From Deltaproteobacteria bacterium (GTDB lineage: Bacteria > Desulfobacterota > Desulfobulbia > Desulfobulbales > Desulfocapsaceae): DNA of 64,000 bases. The position numbers and the translations under genes were made by a program. Position 1 is the stretch's first letter. Each line of letters begins with the position of its first letter. The DNA lies in contig JAPLJF010000035.1 of the NCBI GenBank assembly GCA_026388715.1, positions 124,001 to 188,000 of the forward strand, read 5' to 3'. This document shows, one piece after another, positions 47,922 to 57,231 of this stretch. The notes beneath the pieces were generated by a model that worked only from the letters and a program-made list of their open reading frames with translations, had not been told where the DNA came from and searched no databases.

Positions 47922-49901
47922 TCAGGTCGTCAAAAAACCGGCCTCAATGTCCTCAATCTCCGCCTGCGCCTCTTCCCACTGACCGTACCAACGCTCCAGA
48001 TGGCTTTTACATTGGTCGTATTCTGTACTGGTCCTGGCCCAGGCCTGCTCATCGTAATAGAGCTCCGGATCGGCCATCAGTACCTCTAATTCCTCCTTGC
48101 GGCCTTCTAGGGCAGCGATCTGTTTTTCCGCTTCTTCCGCCTTTTTCTTCCAGGGAGCAAGTTTACGGCTCCGCTCCTTCCGCTCCAGTGCCTCCTGCTG
48201 CCGCCTCTCCTTTTTGGATTCCCGTGAATGTTCAACCCCGCCGCCATCGGCAAGTACCTGGGCCTGAGGCACCGAGATCTTCTTTTCTGCATCTTCCAGA
48301 TCTACCTTGTGCAGATATTCAGTTATATTCCCTTCATATAGGACGACCTGACCATCTTTGACCAACAGCACCTTATTGACAAAGCTATCAAGGAAATAGC
48401 GGTTATGTGAGACCACCACGATACAGCCGTCATACTGGGCCATGGCCTCCTGCAGCACCTCCTGGGAGCTCATATCCAGATGGTTAGTCGGCTCATCCAG
48501 GAGCATCAAATTGGCGGGCTTGGCAATCATCCTGGCCAGGGCCAGCCGGCTTTTTTCGCCGCCGGACAGCACTGCCACCTTCTTGTCCACCTCTTCACCC
48601 CTGAACAGAAAGGCTCCCAGCAGAGAGCGCATCCTGGTGATGGTCAGATCGGCGCCGGAAAGCGCCATGGTCTCCAGGGCGGACAGAGTGGGCGATAACT
48701 CCTGAGCCTGATGCTGGCCAAAATAGGAGAGCTGCACATTATGGCCCAGCTTGATCTCACCCGCGTCATAGTCCAGTTGACCGCCGATGATCTTGACCAG
48801 GGTTGACTTGCCGGCGCCATTGACCCCCACCACCGCCACCTTATCGCCACGCTGCAGTTGCAAATTCACATCGTGAAAGATCTGCCGCCCCTGATAGCTT
48901 TTGCTCAATCCCTCAACCTGCAACACATCACGACCGGATGGGGGGGCGGGCGGAAAGGTGAAGCGAATCTGCTGTTCATCGTCGGACAACTCGATCATAT
49001 CAATCTTGTCAAGCTGCTTCACCCGGCTCTGCACCTGTTTGGCCTTGGTGGATTTGGCCCGGAAACGCTCGACAAAACGCATGGTCTGCTTGATCTTGGC
49101 CTGCTGATTATCATAGGCCCCCTTTTCGATAATCCGGCGCTCCGCCTTTTCCTTGACATAATAGGAGTAATTCCCCTTATAGACCGACAGCCTGCCCATA
49201 CTCAGCTCCCAGGTTGTCTTGGTGATCTTGTCGAGAAAGGTCCGGTCATGGGAGATCACCACCATGGCCCCCTGACAGGAACGAAAGAACTCCTCCACCC
49301 AGGTCAGTGACTCCAGATCCAGATGATTGGTCGGCTCATCCAGGAGCAGCAGAGAGGGCGAAACCAGCAGCATCTTGGCCAGCATCAGGCGCATGACCCA
49401 GCCGCCGGAAAAGCTGGTCACCGGCGCGTCCATATCCGTCTGCTTGAAGCCCAGCCCCAGCAGCACCTTTTCCACCCTGGCCCGGATGGTATAGATATCA
49501 TGCCCTTCCAGCTGATGCTGCAGCTCCCCCTGCCGCTCCACCATGGCCGCAAAGAGCTCGGATTCCTGATCCGTCACCGCCAGCTGGTCATGCAAAAAAT
49601 CCGCCTCCTTCTGCAAGGTCAGGATCTCATCAAAGGCGCTCTCCGCCTCCTGGTACAAGGTGTTCTCCGAAACCAGGGCACTGCTTTCCTGGGGCAGGTA
49701 GCCCACGGTAAAATGTTTGGACTTGGTGATCACCCCGTCATCACAGGCGGCGACCCCGGCCATGATCTTGAGCAGGGTTGACTTGCCGGCCCCGTTGACC
49801 CCGATGAGACCAATGCGGTCACCGGCATGGGCCCGTTGGGAGAGATCCTTGAACAGATGTTTCTCGCCAAAGCGGACATCCAGATGATTAATTGACAGCA
49901 T
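47922..49901 (-). CDS. ABC-F family ATPase
   Basis: 659 residues with two ABC domains and no membrane segments. Walker A sites are GVNGAGKSTLLKI and GVNGAGKSTLVKI; signature motifs are FSGGWVMRLMLAKM and LSGGEKSRLALARM; Walker B-type LLLLDEPTNHLDLESL and LMLLDEPTNHLDMSS. An inter-domain linker with Lys/Arg and a charged C-terminal coiled coil (about 560-659, KKKAEEAEKQIAALEGRKEE) follow, as in Uup/YheS/YdiF-type members. ABC-F proteins act on ribosomes or in translation quality control; resistance roles cannot be told from sequence. Its start overlaps the end of the upstream radical SAM gene by 14 bases, implying coupling. Confidence 0.93.
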   Translation of the reverse strand: MLSINHLDVRFGEKHLFKDLSQRAHAGDRIGLIGVNGAGKSTLLKIMAGVAACDDGVITKSKHFTVGYLPQESSALVSENTLYQEAESAFDEILTLQKEADFLHDQLAVTDQESELFAAMVERQGELQHQLEGHDIYTIRARVEKVLLGLGFKQTDMDAPVTSFSGGWVMRLMLAKMLLVSPSLLLLDEPTNHLDLESLTWVEEFFRSCQGAMVVISHDRTFLDKITKTTWELSMGRLSVYKGNYSYYVKEKAERRIIEKGAYDNQQAKIKQTMRFVERFRAKSTKAKQVQSRVKQLDKIDMIELSDDEQQIRFTFPPAPPSGRDVLQVEGLSKSYQGRQIFHDVNLQLQRGDKVAVVGVNGAGKSTLVKIIGGQLDYDAGEIKLGHNVQLSYFGQHQAQELSPTLSALETMALSGADLTITRMRSLLGAFLFRGEEVDKKVAVLSGGEKSRLALARMIAKPANLMLLDEPTNHLDMSSQEVLQEAMAQYDGCIVVVSHNRYFLDSFVNKVLLVKDGQVVLYEGNITEYLHKVDLEDAEKKISVPQAQVLADGGGVEHSRESKKERRQQEALERKERSRKLAPWKKKAEEAEKQIAALEGRKEELEVLMADPELYYDEQAWARTSTEYDQCKSHLERWYGQWEEAQAEIEDIEAGFLTT

Positions 49902-50997
49902 AAACCAAAGTTCCTCGTTTCATTTTCGTATCCGTTATAATTTCTAATCGGTCGGCCAATCCCAACCGCTCAAATCGTTGCATATTCAATCGTTTCATTC
50001 CGATAACCGCAGAGAGATCACGCGGGGAGATCCGCACTGTCACCCGTTTGCCAACCGGGCATGAGGCCAGCAAGGGCCGAATCCTCTTCAGCCAGATCCT
50101 GCTCGCCACCAGTTCACCAAAGGCAGGATGATACGGCCCGGCCAGCAGCTCGCGTTCCAGAGACAATGAGGGTTGCAGACCAATGCGCACCACCCGGATG
50201 GCCGCCGCCGTAAGCATTTCTTTGGCACGAGAGGTCAGGGCAATGGCCCGGTTCATGGACAGAGGCCGATACTCACCGCGCCGGTACATTGCAGCAAGCC
50301 CTGCATGTTCAACAACCAGGACCGGATAGAGACGGACAAAGGCGGGCGCCAGGGCAACCACCTCCCGCACCGTCCGCAGGAAGGAACCCGTCGTCTCCAG
50401 AGGCAGGCCCGGCATCAGTTGGATCCCCACCTCCAGCCCCGCCTCGTGCAGCAGGGCCACGGCCCGCCGGGAATGATCCGCATCATGGCCGCGCCAGGAT
50501 GCCTGCAGCACTCGATCATCGAGGGACTGCACACCGAGTTCCACAATGCGCACACCCCGGGACAGAAGAAAGGAACACACCTCCCGGTCCACACAATCAG
50601 GCCGGGTAGAAACCCTGACACATCCCACCTGACCTGATTGCAGAAAGGGCTGGACCGCCGCCAGCAGCTCCTCCTGACGGGCTCTGGACAGACAGGTAAA
50701 TGAGCCTCCGAAGAACGCCACCTGCACCTGCGGGACGGGCAACACTCGGTGTCTCGCTTCCAGCTCGCTATCCTCGGCATCCATGCCCTGCGGCCGCGCT
50801 TTCGCCAGTCGCTCTTCATCCATCTCCTGTGTCGGACGTCGGCGAGGCCGTGACAGCCATTCCCGAATGGTGGCAGCCACCTGCATGGCCACTTCTACCC
50901 GGCCTTCCTTCTCACCCGTGATCGAATGCTGATTGCAAAAAAGACACTGCTGCGGACAGCCCTGGTGCGGAATAAAAAAGGGAATAACTAAAGGCAT
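49888..50997 (-). CDS. Elp3-like radical SAM protein
   Basis: About 369 residues. The cluster motif is CPQQCLFC in FIPHQGCPQQCLFCNQHSIT, followed by VAFFGGSFTCLSRARQEELL, VRVSTRPDCVDREVCSFLL and VELGVQSLDDRVLQASWRGH, the classic radical SAM barrel of the Elp3/oxygen-independent coproporphyrinogen-like group. It lacks the acetyltransferase domain of Elp3, ending in a short beta-rich tail. The reaction is unknown. The start is taken at the ATG of 50997; a TTG at 51018 has no better ribosome site. It overlaps the ABC-F gene. Confidence 0.83.
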   Translation of the reverse strand: MPLVIPFFIPHQGCPQQCLFCNQHSITGEKEGRVEVAMQVAATIREWLSRPRRRPTQEMDEERLAKARPQGMDAEDSELEARHRVLPVPQVQVAFFGGSFTCLSRARQEELLAAVQPFLQSGQVGCVRVSTRPDCVDREVCSFLLSRGVRIVELGVQSLDDRVLQASWRGHDADHSRRAVALLHEAGLEVGIQLMPGLPLETTGSFLRTVREVVALAPAFVRLYPVLVVEHAGLAAMYRRGEYRPLSMNRAIALTSRAKEMLTAAAIRVVRIGLQPSLSLERELLAGPYHPAFGELVASRIWLKRIRPLLASCPVGKRVTVRISPRDLSAVIGMKRLNMQRFERLGLADRLEIITDTKMKRGTLVYAVN

Positions 50998-51027
50998 ATT
51001 TAAATAAATAGAGGACAAAAAGAAAAA

Positions 51028-52707
51028 CTACTGCCTGCAACCAGCAAAAATGTCACGTTCCTTATTATACATCACCGTCTTGACCCCCATCAGTCCCAAA
51101 ACGGAAGGAAACAGATTGTCATGGGACAGCTTCTCATCCACTTTTTTTTGCAGACAGCTCTTGTCAATGTGATTCCCTTTAAGAAAAGAATCTGCAAACC
51201 AGACGATGAAAGGGATATGCTTCTGTTCATCCGGAGCAATTATATAGGGAAGCCCATGGAGATAAATATTCTTTTCACCAAGTGATTCACCATAATCCGA
51301 GAGATAGAGCATGGCGACATTGAACTGATCGCTGTTTTTCTTCAGGAGATCAATCACCTGGGCCAGAAAATAATCCGTATAGAGAATCGTGTTGTCATAA
51401 GCATTCACCAGTTCCTCGGCCCGACACTCCTGAAGCTGATTCGTTGTACACTCCGGGACAAAAGTCTTGAAGCCTGGCGGCGACCGGCGATAATATTCCG
51501 GCCCGTAACTCCCTTTCTGGTGCAGGACAATAAAGGTATCATTGCCTGTTTGATTGATGTATTTCTGCAGGCCTTGCAACAGGATCATGTCCTGACATTC
51601 ACCCGAGGCACAAAAATCCGCCACCTGCAGACCTGCCATATCCTCAGTTTCCACCCGTTGGCACACCCCTCTGCATCCCGAGTTGTTTTCTCGCCACAAA
51701 ACCTGAACACCCGCGTGCGAAAGCACATCAAGGAGTCCCTCATGACGATCAGCTTTGGAATCACTGAAGGACTCCCGACCGAAATGGGAGAACATGCAGG
51801 GCACAGAGGTACTGCTCACTGTCCCGCAAGAATAGGTATTGGTAAAGTTGAGAATATCCTCTTTCTCCAGGAACGGGTTGGTTTTCCGGTCATATCCATT
51901 GAGCGAAAAATTGCGGGCCCGTGCCGCCTCACCGACAACCAGAATCACCAGGTTTTTTTTGCCTCTCTCCTGCCACGTTTTTGCCATTCTCGCATCTTCA
52001 CCAATGGGCCTGACCACAACCTTGCCACCAGTCACCGTCCTCTTTATGTACGAAGCCACCTCATAGATAGAGCCCACCGGATTAATCAGATGGCGCACAT
52101 AATTATAATTGTTCCCCAATGAGATATAATCCTTATAAAAGAGCACCAGAACGACCACCACGACCACCATGCTTGTGAGCACGGCGCCCGATACCATAAA
52201 CAGCTCTCTCACAAAAGGCTTGTACCGGATCTCGGAGCGCAGAACCAGAAAAGACGGAATCACGCCAAGTACCACCAGATAATAGAGCATCTTGACATTC
52301 AATAATTCAAAGGCATCTCCCATATCTATTGCCAGGACATTTGTGACCATCGATCGATCAATCATGATGCCATAGGTTTTCATGAAATAGGCAGCAAAGG
52401 TGGCAACAAACAAAATGAGAATCACAGAAGGTTTGAGAATATATTTAAAACTGACCAGGGAAAGACAGAGATTGAAAAAGGCCGCAAGCAGGAGAAAGAT
52501 GGAAACAAGAAAAAATCGATTTTGTTGAGAATCAGCGGCAATCTTCAGGATCTCTGACCAGAAGGCATTATTATAGAATGTGACCAGAAGCAGAGAGATC
52601 AGCAGGGTCAGCTGAATGCTGTGCATCTTTGGATGCAGAACAAACGCCATGACCCTCTTGAAAAAAGAAGGCTTACCATGTTTATTGATTTCCACACCCT
52701 GTTTCAT
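51028..52707 (-). CDS. EptA-like lipid A phosphoethanolamine transferase with altered metal-site residues
   Basis: 559 residues. Five N-terminal membrane helices (for example LTLLISLLLVTFYNNAFW and VLTSMVVVVVVLVLFY) precede a periplasmic sulfatase-fold domain. Motifs are VILVVGEAARARNFSLNGYD (metal Glu) and NTYSCGTVSSTSVPCMFSHF with the nucleophilic Thr. The usual SDHGESLGE is SDYGESLGE here, and the NHGP/SHGP substrate-site motif is GSYGPEYYRRSP. Both changes are His to Tyr, and the first normally holds zinc. The protein otherwise looks full length with the usual Cys pairs, so it may be an unusual subtype or have altered activity. Likely acts on lipid A or core sugars in the inner membrane. 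Confidence 0.85.
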   Translation of the reverse strand: MKQGVEINKHGKPSFFKRVMAFVLHPKMHSIQLTLLISLLLVTFYNNAFWSEILKIAADSQQNRFFLVSIFLLLAAFFNLCLSLVSFKYILKPSVILILFVATFAAYFMKTYGIMIDRSMVTNVLAIDMGDAFELLNVKMLYYLVVLGVIPSFLVLRSEIRYKPFVRELFMVSGAVLTSMVVVVVVLVLFYKDYISLGNNYNYVRHLINPVGSIYEVASYIKRTVTGGKVVVRPIGEDARMAKTWQERGKKNLVILVVGEAARARNFSLNGYDRKTNPFLEKEDILNFTNTYSCGTVSSTSVPCMFSHFGRESFSDSKADRHEGLLDVLSHAGVQVLWRENNSGCRGVCQRVETEDMAGLQVADFCASGECQDMILLQGLQKYINQTGNDTFIVLHQKGSYGPEYYRRSPPGFKTFVPECTTNQLQECRAEELVNAYDNTILYTDYFLAQVIDLLKKNSDQFNVAMLYLSDYGESLGEKNIYLHGLPYIIAPDEQKHIPFIVWFADSFLKGNHIDKSCLQKKVDEKLSHDNLFPSVLGLMGVKTVMYNKERDIFAGCRQ

Positions 52708-52747
52708 GCTACCATGCTACCTTTACGGGAAAAATGAACAAAAACAA

Positions 52748-53182
52748 TCACAGAGAATCAAACAGCACAAGAGCCCAGACCATCACCGCCAGAACAAGAC
52801 TGACAAAGACGGCGGCAGATCCCAGATCTTTTGCCGCCCCGGCCAAAGGATGATGCTCCATGCCAATACGGTCAACCACGGCTTCAATGGCTGAGTTCAA
52901 CAGTTCAACCACCAACACGACCAGACAGACACTGACCAGCAAGGCTCGCTCCACGCCATTCTTCCCCAGCAGCAGGGCGAGGGGCAGCAGGATTACCATC
53001 AGCAGGGCCTCCTGGCGGAATGCCGCCTCCGTCCGCCAGGCGGCCTTCAGGCCGCACAACGAATAGCCGGTGGCATTGACAACACGGCGCAGGCCGGTCT
53101 TTTTGACTCCATCCATGATCTTCTCCGTTATTGTATCAAGTTCAGCATTCATTCTCACTTTACACTTTGGAATCCTTGTCAT
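52748..53182 (-). CDS. dgkA: Diacylglycerol kinase (DgkA)
   Basis: Up to 144 residues with three membrane helices. Phosphorylates diacylglycerol to phosphatidate, recycling lipid by-products such as those left by lipid-head-group transfer. Signature residues are present: RTEAAFRQEALLMVILLPLA, VVELLNSAIEAVVDRIGMEH and GAAKDLGSAAVFVSLVLAV. It lies directly upstream of the EptA-like gene in the same direction; such pairing makes sense because EptA-type enzymes release diacylglycerol. The start could also be the ATG at 53152. Confidence 0.95.
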   Translation of the reverse strand: MTRIPKCKVRMNAELDTITEKIMDGVKKTGLRRVVNATGYSLCGLKAAWRTEAAFRQEALLMVILLPLALLLGKNGVERALLVSVCLVVLVVELLNSAIEAVVDRIGMEHHPLAGAAKDLGSAAVFVSLVLAVMVWALVLFDSL

Positions 53183-53245
53183 TTTTCCCGCAGGGAGATT
53201 AATCGTTTATCCCGACAAATGAATATTTAAAATTAATTCAAAACA

Positions 53246-53986
53246 TTACGCCATCTTTGCAATCATTTGATCATTATTGACAAGGGCAACAGCTGCGGCC
53301 CGCTGCTCGGCTTCTTTCTTGGAACTGGCAGCCCCTGTCCCAAGGACAATCTCCCGAAAGATAACCGATACCGTAAACACCTTCTGATGGGACGGCCCTT
53401 CCTCCATATCCAGTCGATACGATGGGGCCTCGTTAAACTGTTCCTGCAAGACTTCCTGCAACCGGCTTTTGGCGTCCGCGATCAACAACTCCTCTCTCTT
53501 GGTCTCAAAGGCCGGGACAAAGAAACGAAGGACAAAGTCTTGCACCGTCTCGTATCCGCCATCTTCAAAAATCGCCCCGACAACTGCCTCATAGGCGCAG
53601 GCCAGAATGGACGATTTGTTTCTCCCGTTAGAGGCGTCCTCACCCTTGCCCAAACATAAAAATTTACCAAGCTCCACATCCCTGGCCATGGTAGCCAGAT
53701 GGGTTTCATTAACAAGCGCGGACCGCAATTTGGTCAACTCCCCTTCGCGCATCGCCGGAAAGCGCTGGTATAAGGTATGACTGACAACCAGATCAAGAAC
53801 CGCATCTCCCAGAAACTCCAGAGTTTCATTATTGTGACCGGGAAAAGAATGTTCAAAGGCAAAGGAGGCGTGGATTAAAGCCTTCTGCAACAGACGCAGA
53901 TCAGTAAAGCGATATCCCAGTATCTGCTCAAGGAAAGAGAGTTCTTCCTTATTCTTCCGCGCCAGTGAATCGAGATCCATACCCAT
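53246..53986 (-). CDS. rnc: Ribonuclease III
   Basis: About 246 residues. Double-strand RNA endonuclease for rRNA and mRNA processing. The catalytic signature NNETLEFLGDAVLDLVVS and YEAVVGAIFEDGG carry the metal-binding acidic residues. The C-terminal dsRNA-binding domain ends with ASSKKEAEQRAAAVALVNN. The start was set at 53986, where AAGGGG precedes the ATG. The longer frame to 54052 would overlap the tRNA-Cys promoter and adds a non-family tail. It heads a minus-strand series rnc-dgkA-eptA-like. Confidence 0.96.
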   Translation of the reverse strand: MGMDLDSLARKNKEELSFLEQILGYRFTDLRLLQKALIHASFAFEHSFPGHNNETLEFLGDAVLDLVVSHTLYQRFPAMREGELTKLRSALVNETHLATMARDVELGKFLCLGKGEDASNGRNKSSILACAYEAVVGAIFEDGGYETVQDFVLRFFVPAFETKREELLIADAKSRLQEVLQEQFNEAPSYRLDMEEGPSHQKVFTVSVIFREIVLGTGAASSKKEAEQRAAAVALVNNDQMIAKMA

Positions 53987-53993
53987 TTTCCCC

Positions 53994-54021
53994 TTGTCAA
54001 AAAAACAAACTGTGGTATAAA
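53994..54021 (+). promoter_or_regulatory. Probable promoter of tRNA-Cys
   Basis: TTGTCA (53994-53999) and TATAAA (54016-54021) are 16 bases apart and about 35 bases before the tRNA. It overlaps the upstream region of the divergent rnc gene. Confidence 0.5.
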
Positions 54022-54055
54022 GTGGCTCGCATACTTTTTCAAGTCTGCTCAAAAA

Positions 54056-54131
54056 GGCGGCGTAGCCAAGCGGCTAAGGCACTGGTCTGCAAAACCATGA
54101 TTCAGCGGTTCAAATCCGCTCGCCGCCTCCA
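54056..54131 (+). tRNA. tRNA-Cys (GCA)
   Basis: 76 bases including encoded CCA. Acceptor arms GGCGGCG and CGCCGCC pair fully; the D stem is GCC/GGC, the T stem AGCGG/CCGCT with TTCAAAT loop, and the anticodon loop CTGCAAA places GCA at 34-36. The first anticodon-stem pair is C/T, a mismatch. Confidence 0.95.
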
Positions 54132-54138
54132 GTAAATT

Positions 54139-54177
54139 CAAAGGGTCACAAGCTATTCAACTTGTGACCCTTTTTTT
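54139..54177 (+). terminator. Intrinsic terminator of tRNA-Cys
   Basis: Arms AAAGGGTCACAAG and CTTGTGACCCTTT with an 8-base loop, followed by seven Ts. It starts eight bases after the tRNA 3' end. Confidence 0.9.
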
Positions 54178-54275
54178 ATCAACTTTCGTAACGCTTTAAA
54201 TACCTGATATTCGCTCCAAGGTCAAGTCACATCCTGCAAGAGATGTAATCAAGTAACTCCAGATATCAACTCCTT

Positions 54276-56786
54276 TCAAGCGTCCTCATCTTCCACCGGC
54301 ACTCCCCAGATCTCTCTGGCATATTGCTTGATGGTCCGATCAGTGGAAAATTTCCCCATGCGGGCCACATTCAACACAGCCTTCCGGTTCCATGCCACGG
54401 GGTCAAGGAAAGCCGTATTCACCTGATCCTGACAGGCAAGATACGACTCAAGGTCGAGAAGGAGGAGATAGGGATCATACTGATCAAGCAGACTGTCAAC
54501 AAGGGGAAGGAACAATTCCTTATCACCCCGACTGAAAGAACCGTTCCGCAGACTGTCAATGGTCTGACCGATCTCCTTATTACCTCGGCAAATAGCCATG
54601 GGCGTGCGACTGACATTCAACTTCTCATACTCGGCCTCTTCTGCCGTCATCCCGAAGATAAAGATATTTTCCCGTCCCACCTCTTCCAGGATCTCAATAT
54701 TGGCCCCGTCCAGGGTGCCTATGGTGAGTGCGCCATTAAGCGAAAACTTCATATTGCCGGTGCCCGAAGCCTCGGTGCCGGCGGTGGAGATCTGCTCGGA
54801 CAAATCGGCGGCAGGCATTATCACCTCGGCCTGGGACACATTATAATTGGGAAGAAAAACAACCCGCAGACGCGCCCCCACCCGTGGATCATTATTCACG
54901 ACCTCGGCAATGGAATTGATCAGCTTGATAACCAGTTTGGCCTTCCAGTAACTGGGGGCGGCCTTGCCGGCAAAGATGACTGTTCTGGCAGCAAGATCCA
55001 GATCAGGCCTCCTGAGGATCTTGTGATACAGGGTGATAACATGGAGGCAATTCAACAGTTGCCGTTTATATTCATGAATGCGCTTCACCTGGATATCGAA
55101 CATGGAATCCAGGCTCACCTCAACGCCACATTTTTTTTGGATCAGGGCCGCTAAGCGCTCTTTATTGGCACGCTTGATCGCCTGCCATTCTGTCTGAAAT
55201 CCCCTATCATCAGCCCATGTTTCCAGCCCCCGCAACTGATCGAGATCCGTGATCCATCCCGAACCGATCTTGCTGGTGATCAGCGCAGCAAGTCGGGGAT
55301 TGGCCTTCAACAGCCAGCGCCGCGGGGTAATGCCGTTCGTCTTTGAATTAAACTTACCTGGAAAGAACTGATGGAAAAATTTAAAGGTCTTCTCCTTCAA
55401 CAAGCGGGTATGCAACTCTGCCACCCCGTTTACCGAATGACTGCCGACAATGGCCAGATGGGCCATACACACCTTTTTTACATCCCCCTCCTCAATAATG
55501 GACATGGCACGCAGCCTGCCGATATCGCCAGGATAGGCCAGGGCAACCAGCTCCAGAAAACGCTTATTGATCTCATAAATGATCTCCATATGCCTGGGCA
55601 GCACCTTGGCAAGCAGCTCCACATGCCATTTTTCCAGGGCCTCGGGCATAAGGGTATGATTGGTGTAGGCAAAGGTCTTGGTGCAGACATCCCAGGCCTT
55701 TTCCCATATCAGACCCTCAACATCAAGCAGGAGACGCATCAGTTCAGGAATGGCAATGGATGGATGCGTATCATTCAACTGCACGGCGATAATATCACTG
55801 AATAGAGTAAAGTCTGAATACTTCTTTTGATAGCGACGCATAATATCCTGCAAGGTGGCCGCCACAAAGAAATATTGCTGTTTCAACCGCAATTCCTGGC
55901 CTGCCAGATTATGATCCGGCGGATACAATACCTTGGAGATGGTCTCAGAACTCACCTTGTGCTGGACCGCGCCGATATAATCACCCTGGCCGAAAAAACT
56001 CAAATCCAGATCACGGGAGGCGCGGGCCGCCCACAATCGCATGTTGATCACATGATCATTCTGATACCCAGGCACCAGAATATCACAGGGCAGGGCCATG
56101 ACATCTTCCGTCTCCAGCCATTGGGCCCGATAGTTTCCGCCCGCATCCAGATAGCTGCTGACCCGACCATAAAAATGGATGGGAAAAGCGGGCATGTTCC
56201 GCTGAAAGACCCAAGGTGTTCCATAACGCATCCAGTTATCAGGACTTTCCACCTGATAGCCATCGATCAACTGCTGGTAAAAAAGACCGTATTCATACAA
56301 AATACCATAGCCGTAAGCCGGGATTTTTAAGGTGGCAATGGAATCCATGAAACAGGCGGCCAGTCGTCCCAACCCGCCATTGCCAAGGGCCGCGTCCTCC
56401 TCTTCCTCCCGGAGCAGATCCATATCAAAACCAAGCTCTTCAACTGCCTGCTGCACCTCATCATAAATCCCCAGATTAATCATGCTATTGCCAAGGGAAC
56501 GACCAATCAAAAATTCAAGAGAGAGATAATAAACCCGTTTTTTCCCTTTGGCGTAAGAGGCCTTCTGGGTCTTGATCCATTTTTCCACCATGATATCGCG
56601 CAAGGTATAGGCAACTGCCCTATAGATATCACTCTCACCTGCCCGCTGAGGGTCGCGCCCCTGAAAGCTCATCACATGATGCAGGATATTTTTCCTGATA
56701 TCTTCAGCGGTTGTGGGGGAAAAAAGACTCTCACAATCACTGTCAGACAGGTGATGTTCTCTTTTTTCATTCTCTGATTCTTTCAT
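54276..56786 (-). CDS. glgP: Glycogen/alpha-glucan phosphorylase
   Basis: About 836 residues. Releases glucose-1-phosphate from alpha-1,4-glucans using pyridoxal phosphate. N-terminal VYYLSLEFLIGRSLGNSMIN, GNGGLGRLAACFMDSIATL and the C-terminal cofactor Lys segment EASGTGNMKFSLNGALTIGT are all present; the KRIHEYKRQLLN motif and GVNPRRWL-like ITPRRWLLKANP are conserved. The start at 56786 has AAGGGA eight bases upstream, while the frame to 56834 adds a tail without ribosome site. Divergent from the TPR gene. Indicates storage-glucan turnover. Confidence 0.96.
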   Translation of the reverse strand: MKESENEKREHHLSDSDCESLFSPTTAEDIRKNILHHVMSFQGRDPQRAGESDIYRAVAYTLRDIMVEKWIKTQKASYAKGKKRVYYLSLEFLIGRSLGNSMINLGIYDEVQQAVEELGFDMDLLREEEEDAALGNGGLGRLAACFMDSIATLKIPAYGYGILYEYGLFYQQLIDGYQVESPDNWMRYGTPWVFQRNMPAFPIHFYGRVSSYLDAGGNYRAQWLETEDVMALPCDILVPGYQNDHVINMRLWAARASRDLDLSFFGQGDYIGAVQHKVSSETISKVLYPPDHNLAGQELRLKQQYFFVAATLQDIMRRYQKKYSDFTLFSDIIAVQLNDTHPSIAIPELMRLLLDVEGLIWEKAWDVCTKTFAYTNHTLMPEALEKWHVELLAKVLPRHMEIIYEINKRFLELVALAYPGDIGRLRAMSIIEEGDVKKVCMAHLAIVGSHSVNGVAELHTRLLKEKTFKFFHQFFPGKFNSKTNGITPRRWLLKANPRLAALITSKIGSGWITDLDQLRGLETWADDRGFQTEWQAIKRANKERLAALIQKKCGVEVSLDSMFDIQVKRIHEYKRQLLNCLHVITLYHKILRRPDLDLAARTVIFAGKAAPSYWKAKLVIKLINSIAEVVNNDPRVGARLRVVFLPNYNVSQAEVIMPAADLSEQISTAGTEASGTGNMKFSLNGALTIGTLDGANIEILEEVGRENIFIFGMTAEEAEYEKLNVSRTPMAICRGNKEIGQTIDSLRNGSFSRGDKELFLPLVDSLLDQYDPYLLLLDLESYLACQDQVNTAFLDPVAWNRKAVLNVARMGKFSTDRTIKQYAREIWGVPVEDEDA

Positions 56787-57231
56787 AAAAAAATGTCCCT
56801 TCTCGATAGAATGTACATGATCAGGATAAGTCATCGTTCAAAAAAACCGCAATTTTGAGGGCACCTTCAAAAATCAGGGCTTTCGTTAAAGCTCAAGGCG
56901 TGCAAAAAATTTTAATGCAGGCATCTCTTTAATATTCCGATAATAAATCCTTAAAGACAAAACAGAGATCGTCGAACAATCAAACCATCCCACTGAACAA
57001 GAGACTCCTCCTTGCGTTACAATAGAGAGTCGCTTATACTTTATTTTTCGCTCAGTTCAAATATCTCTTGAGTTTGGTGGTCGTGTACGGTTTTTTGTAA
57101 CAGTCTTCAGCCTCTCAACCTGAGCAGGTACTATTATTCATCAATTGTACAACAATGCCCCATCACAACACAAACAAAAAGCCCCTTTTTCTTTTTGCAC
57201 GAAGACACTCAATCATTTTCGGAGGACGACC
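56787..57231. other. Divergent intergenic region between glgP and the TPR gene
   Basis: About 445 bases. A few A/T-rich promoter-like stretches (for example CTTATACTTTATTTTT near 57030) but nothing convincing. No RNA gene, repeat or ORF with ribosome site seen. Confidence 0.4.

Noticed and set aside
54324-55154. 276-codon plus-strand ORF
   Set aside because: Antisense to glgP and without any recognisable motif or start signal.
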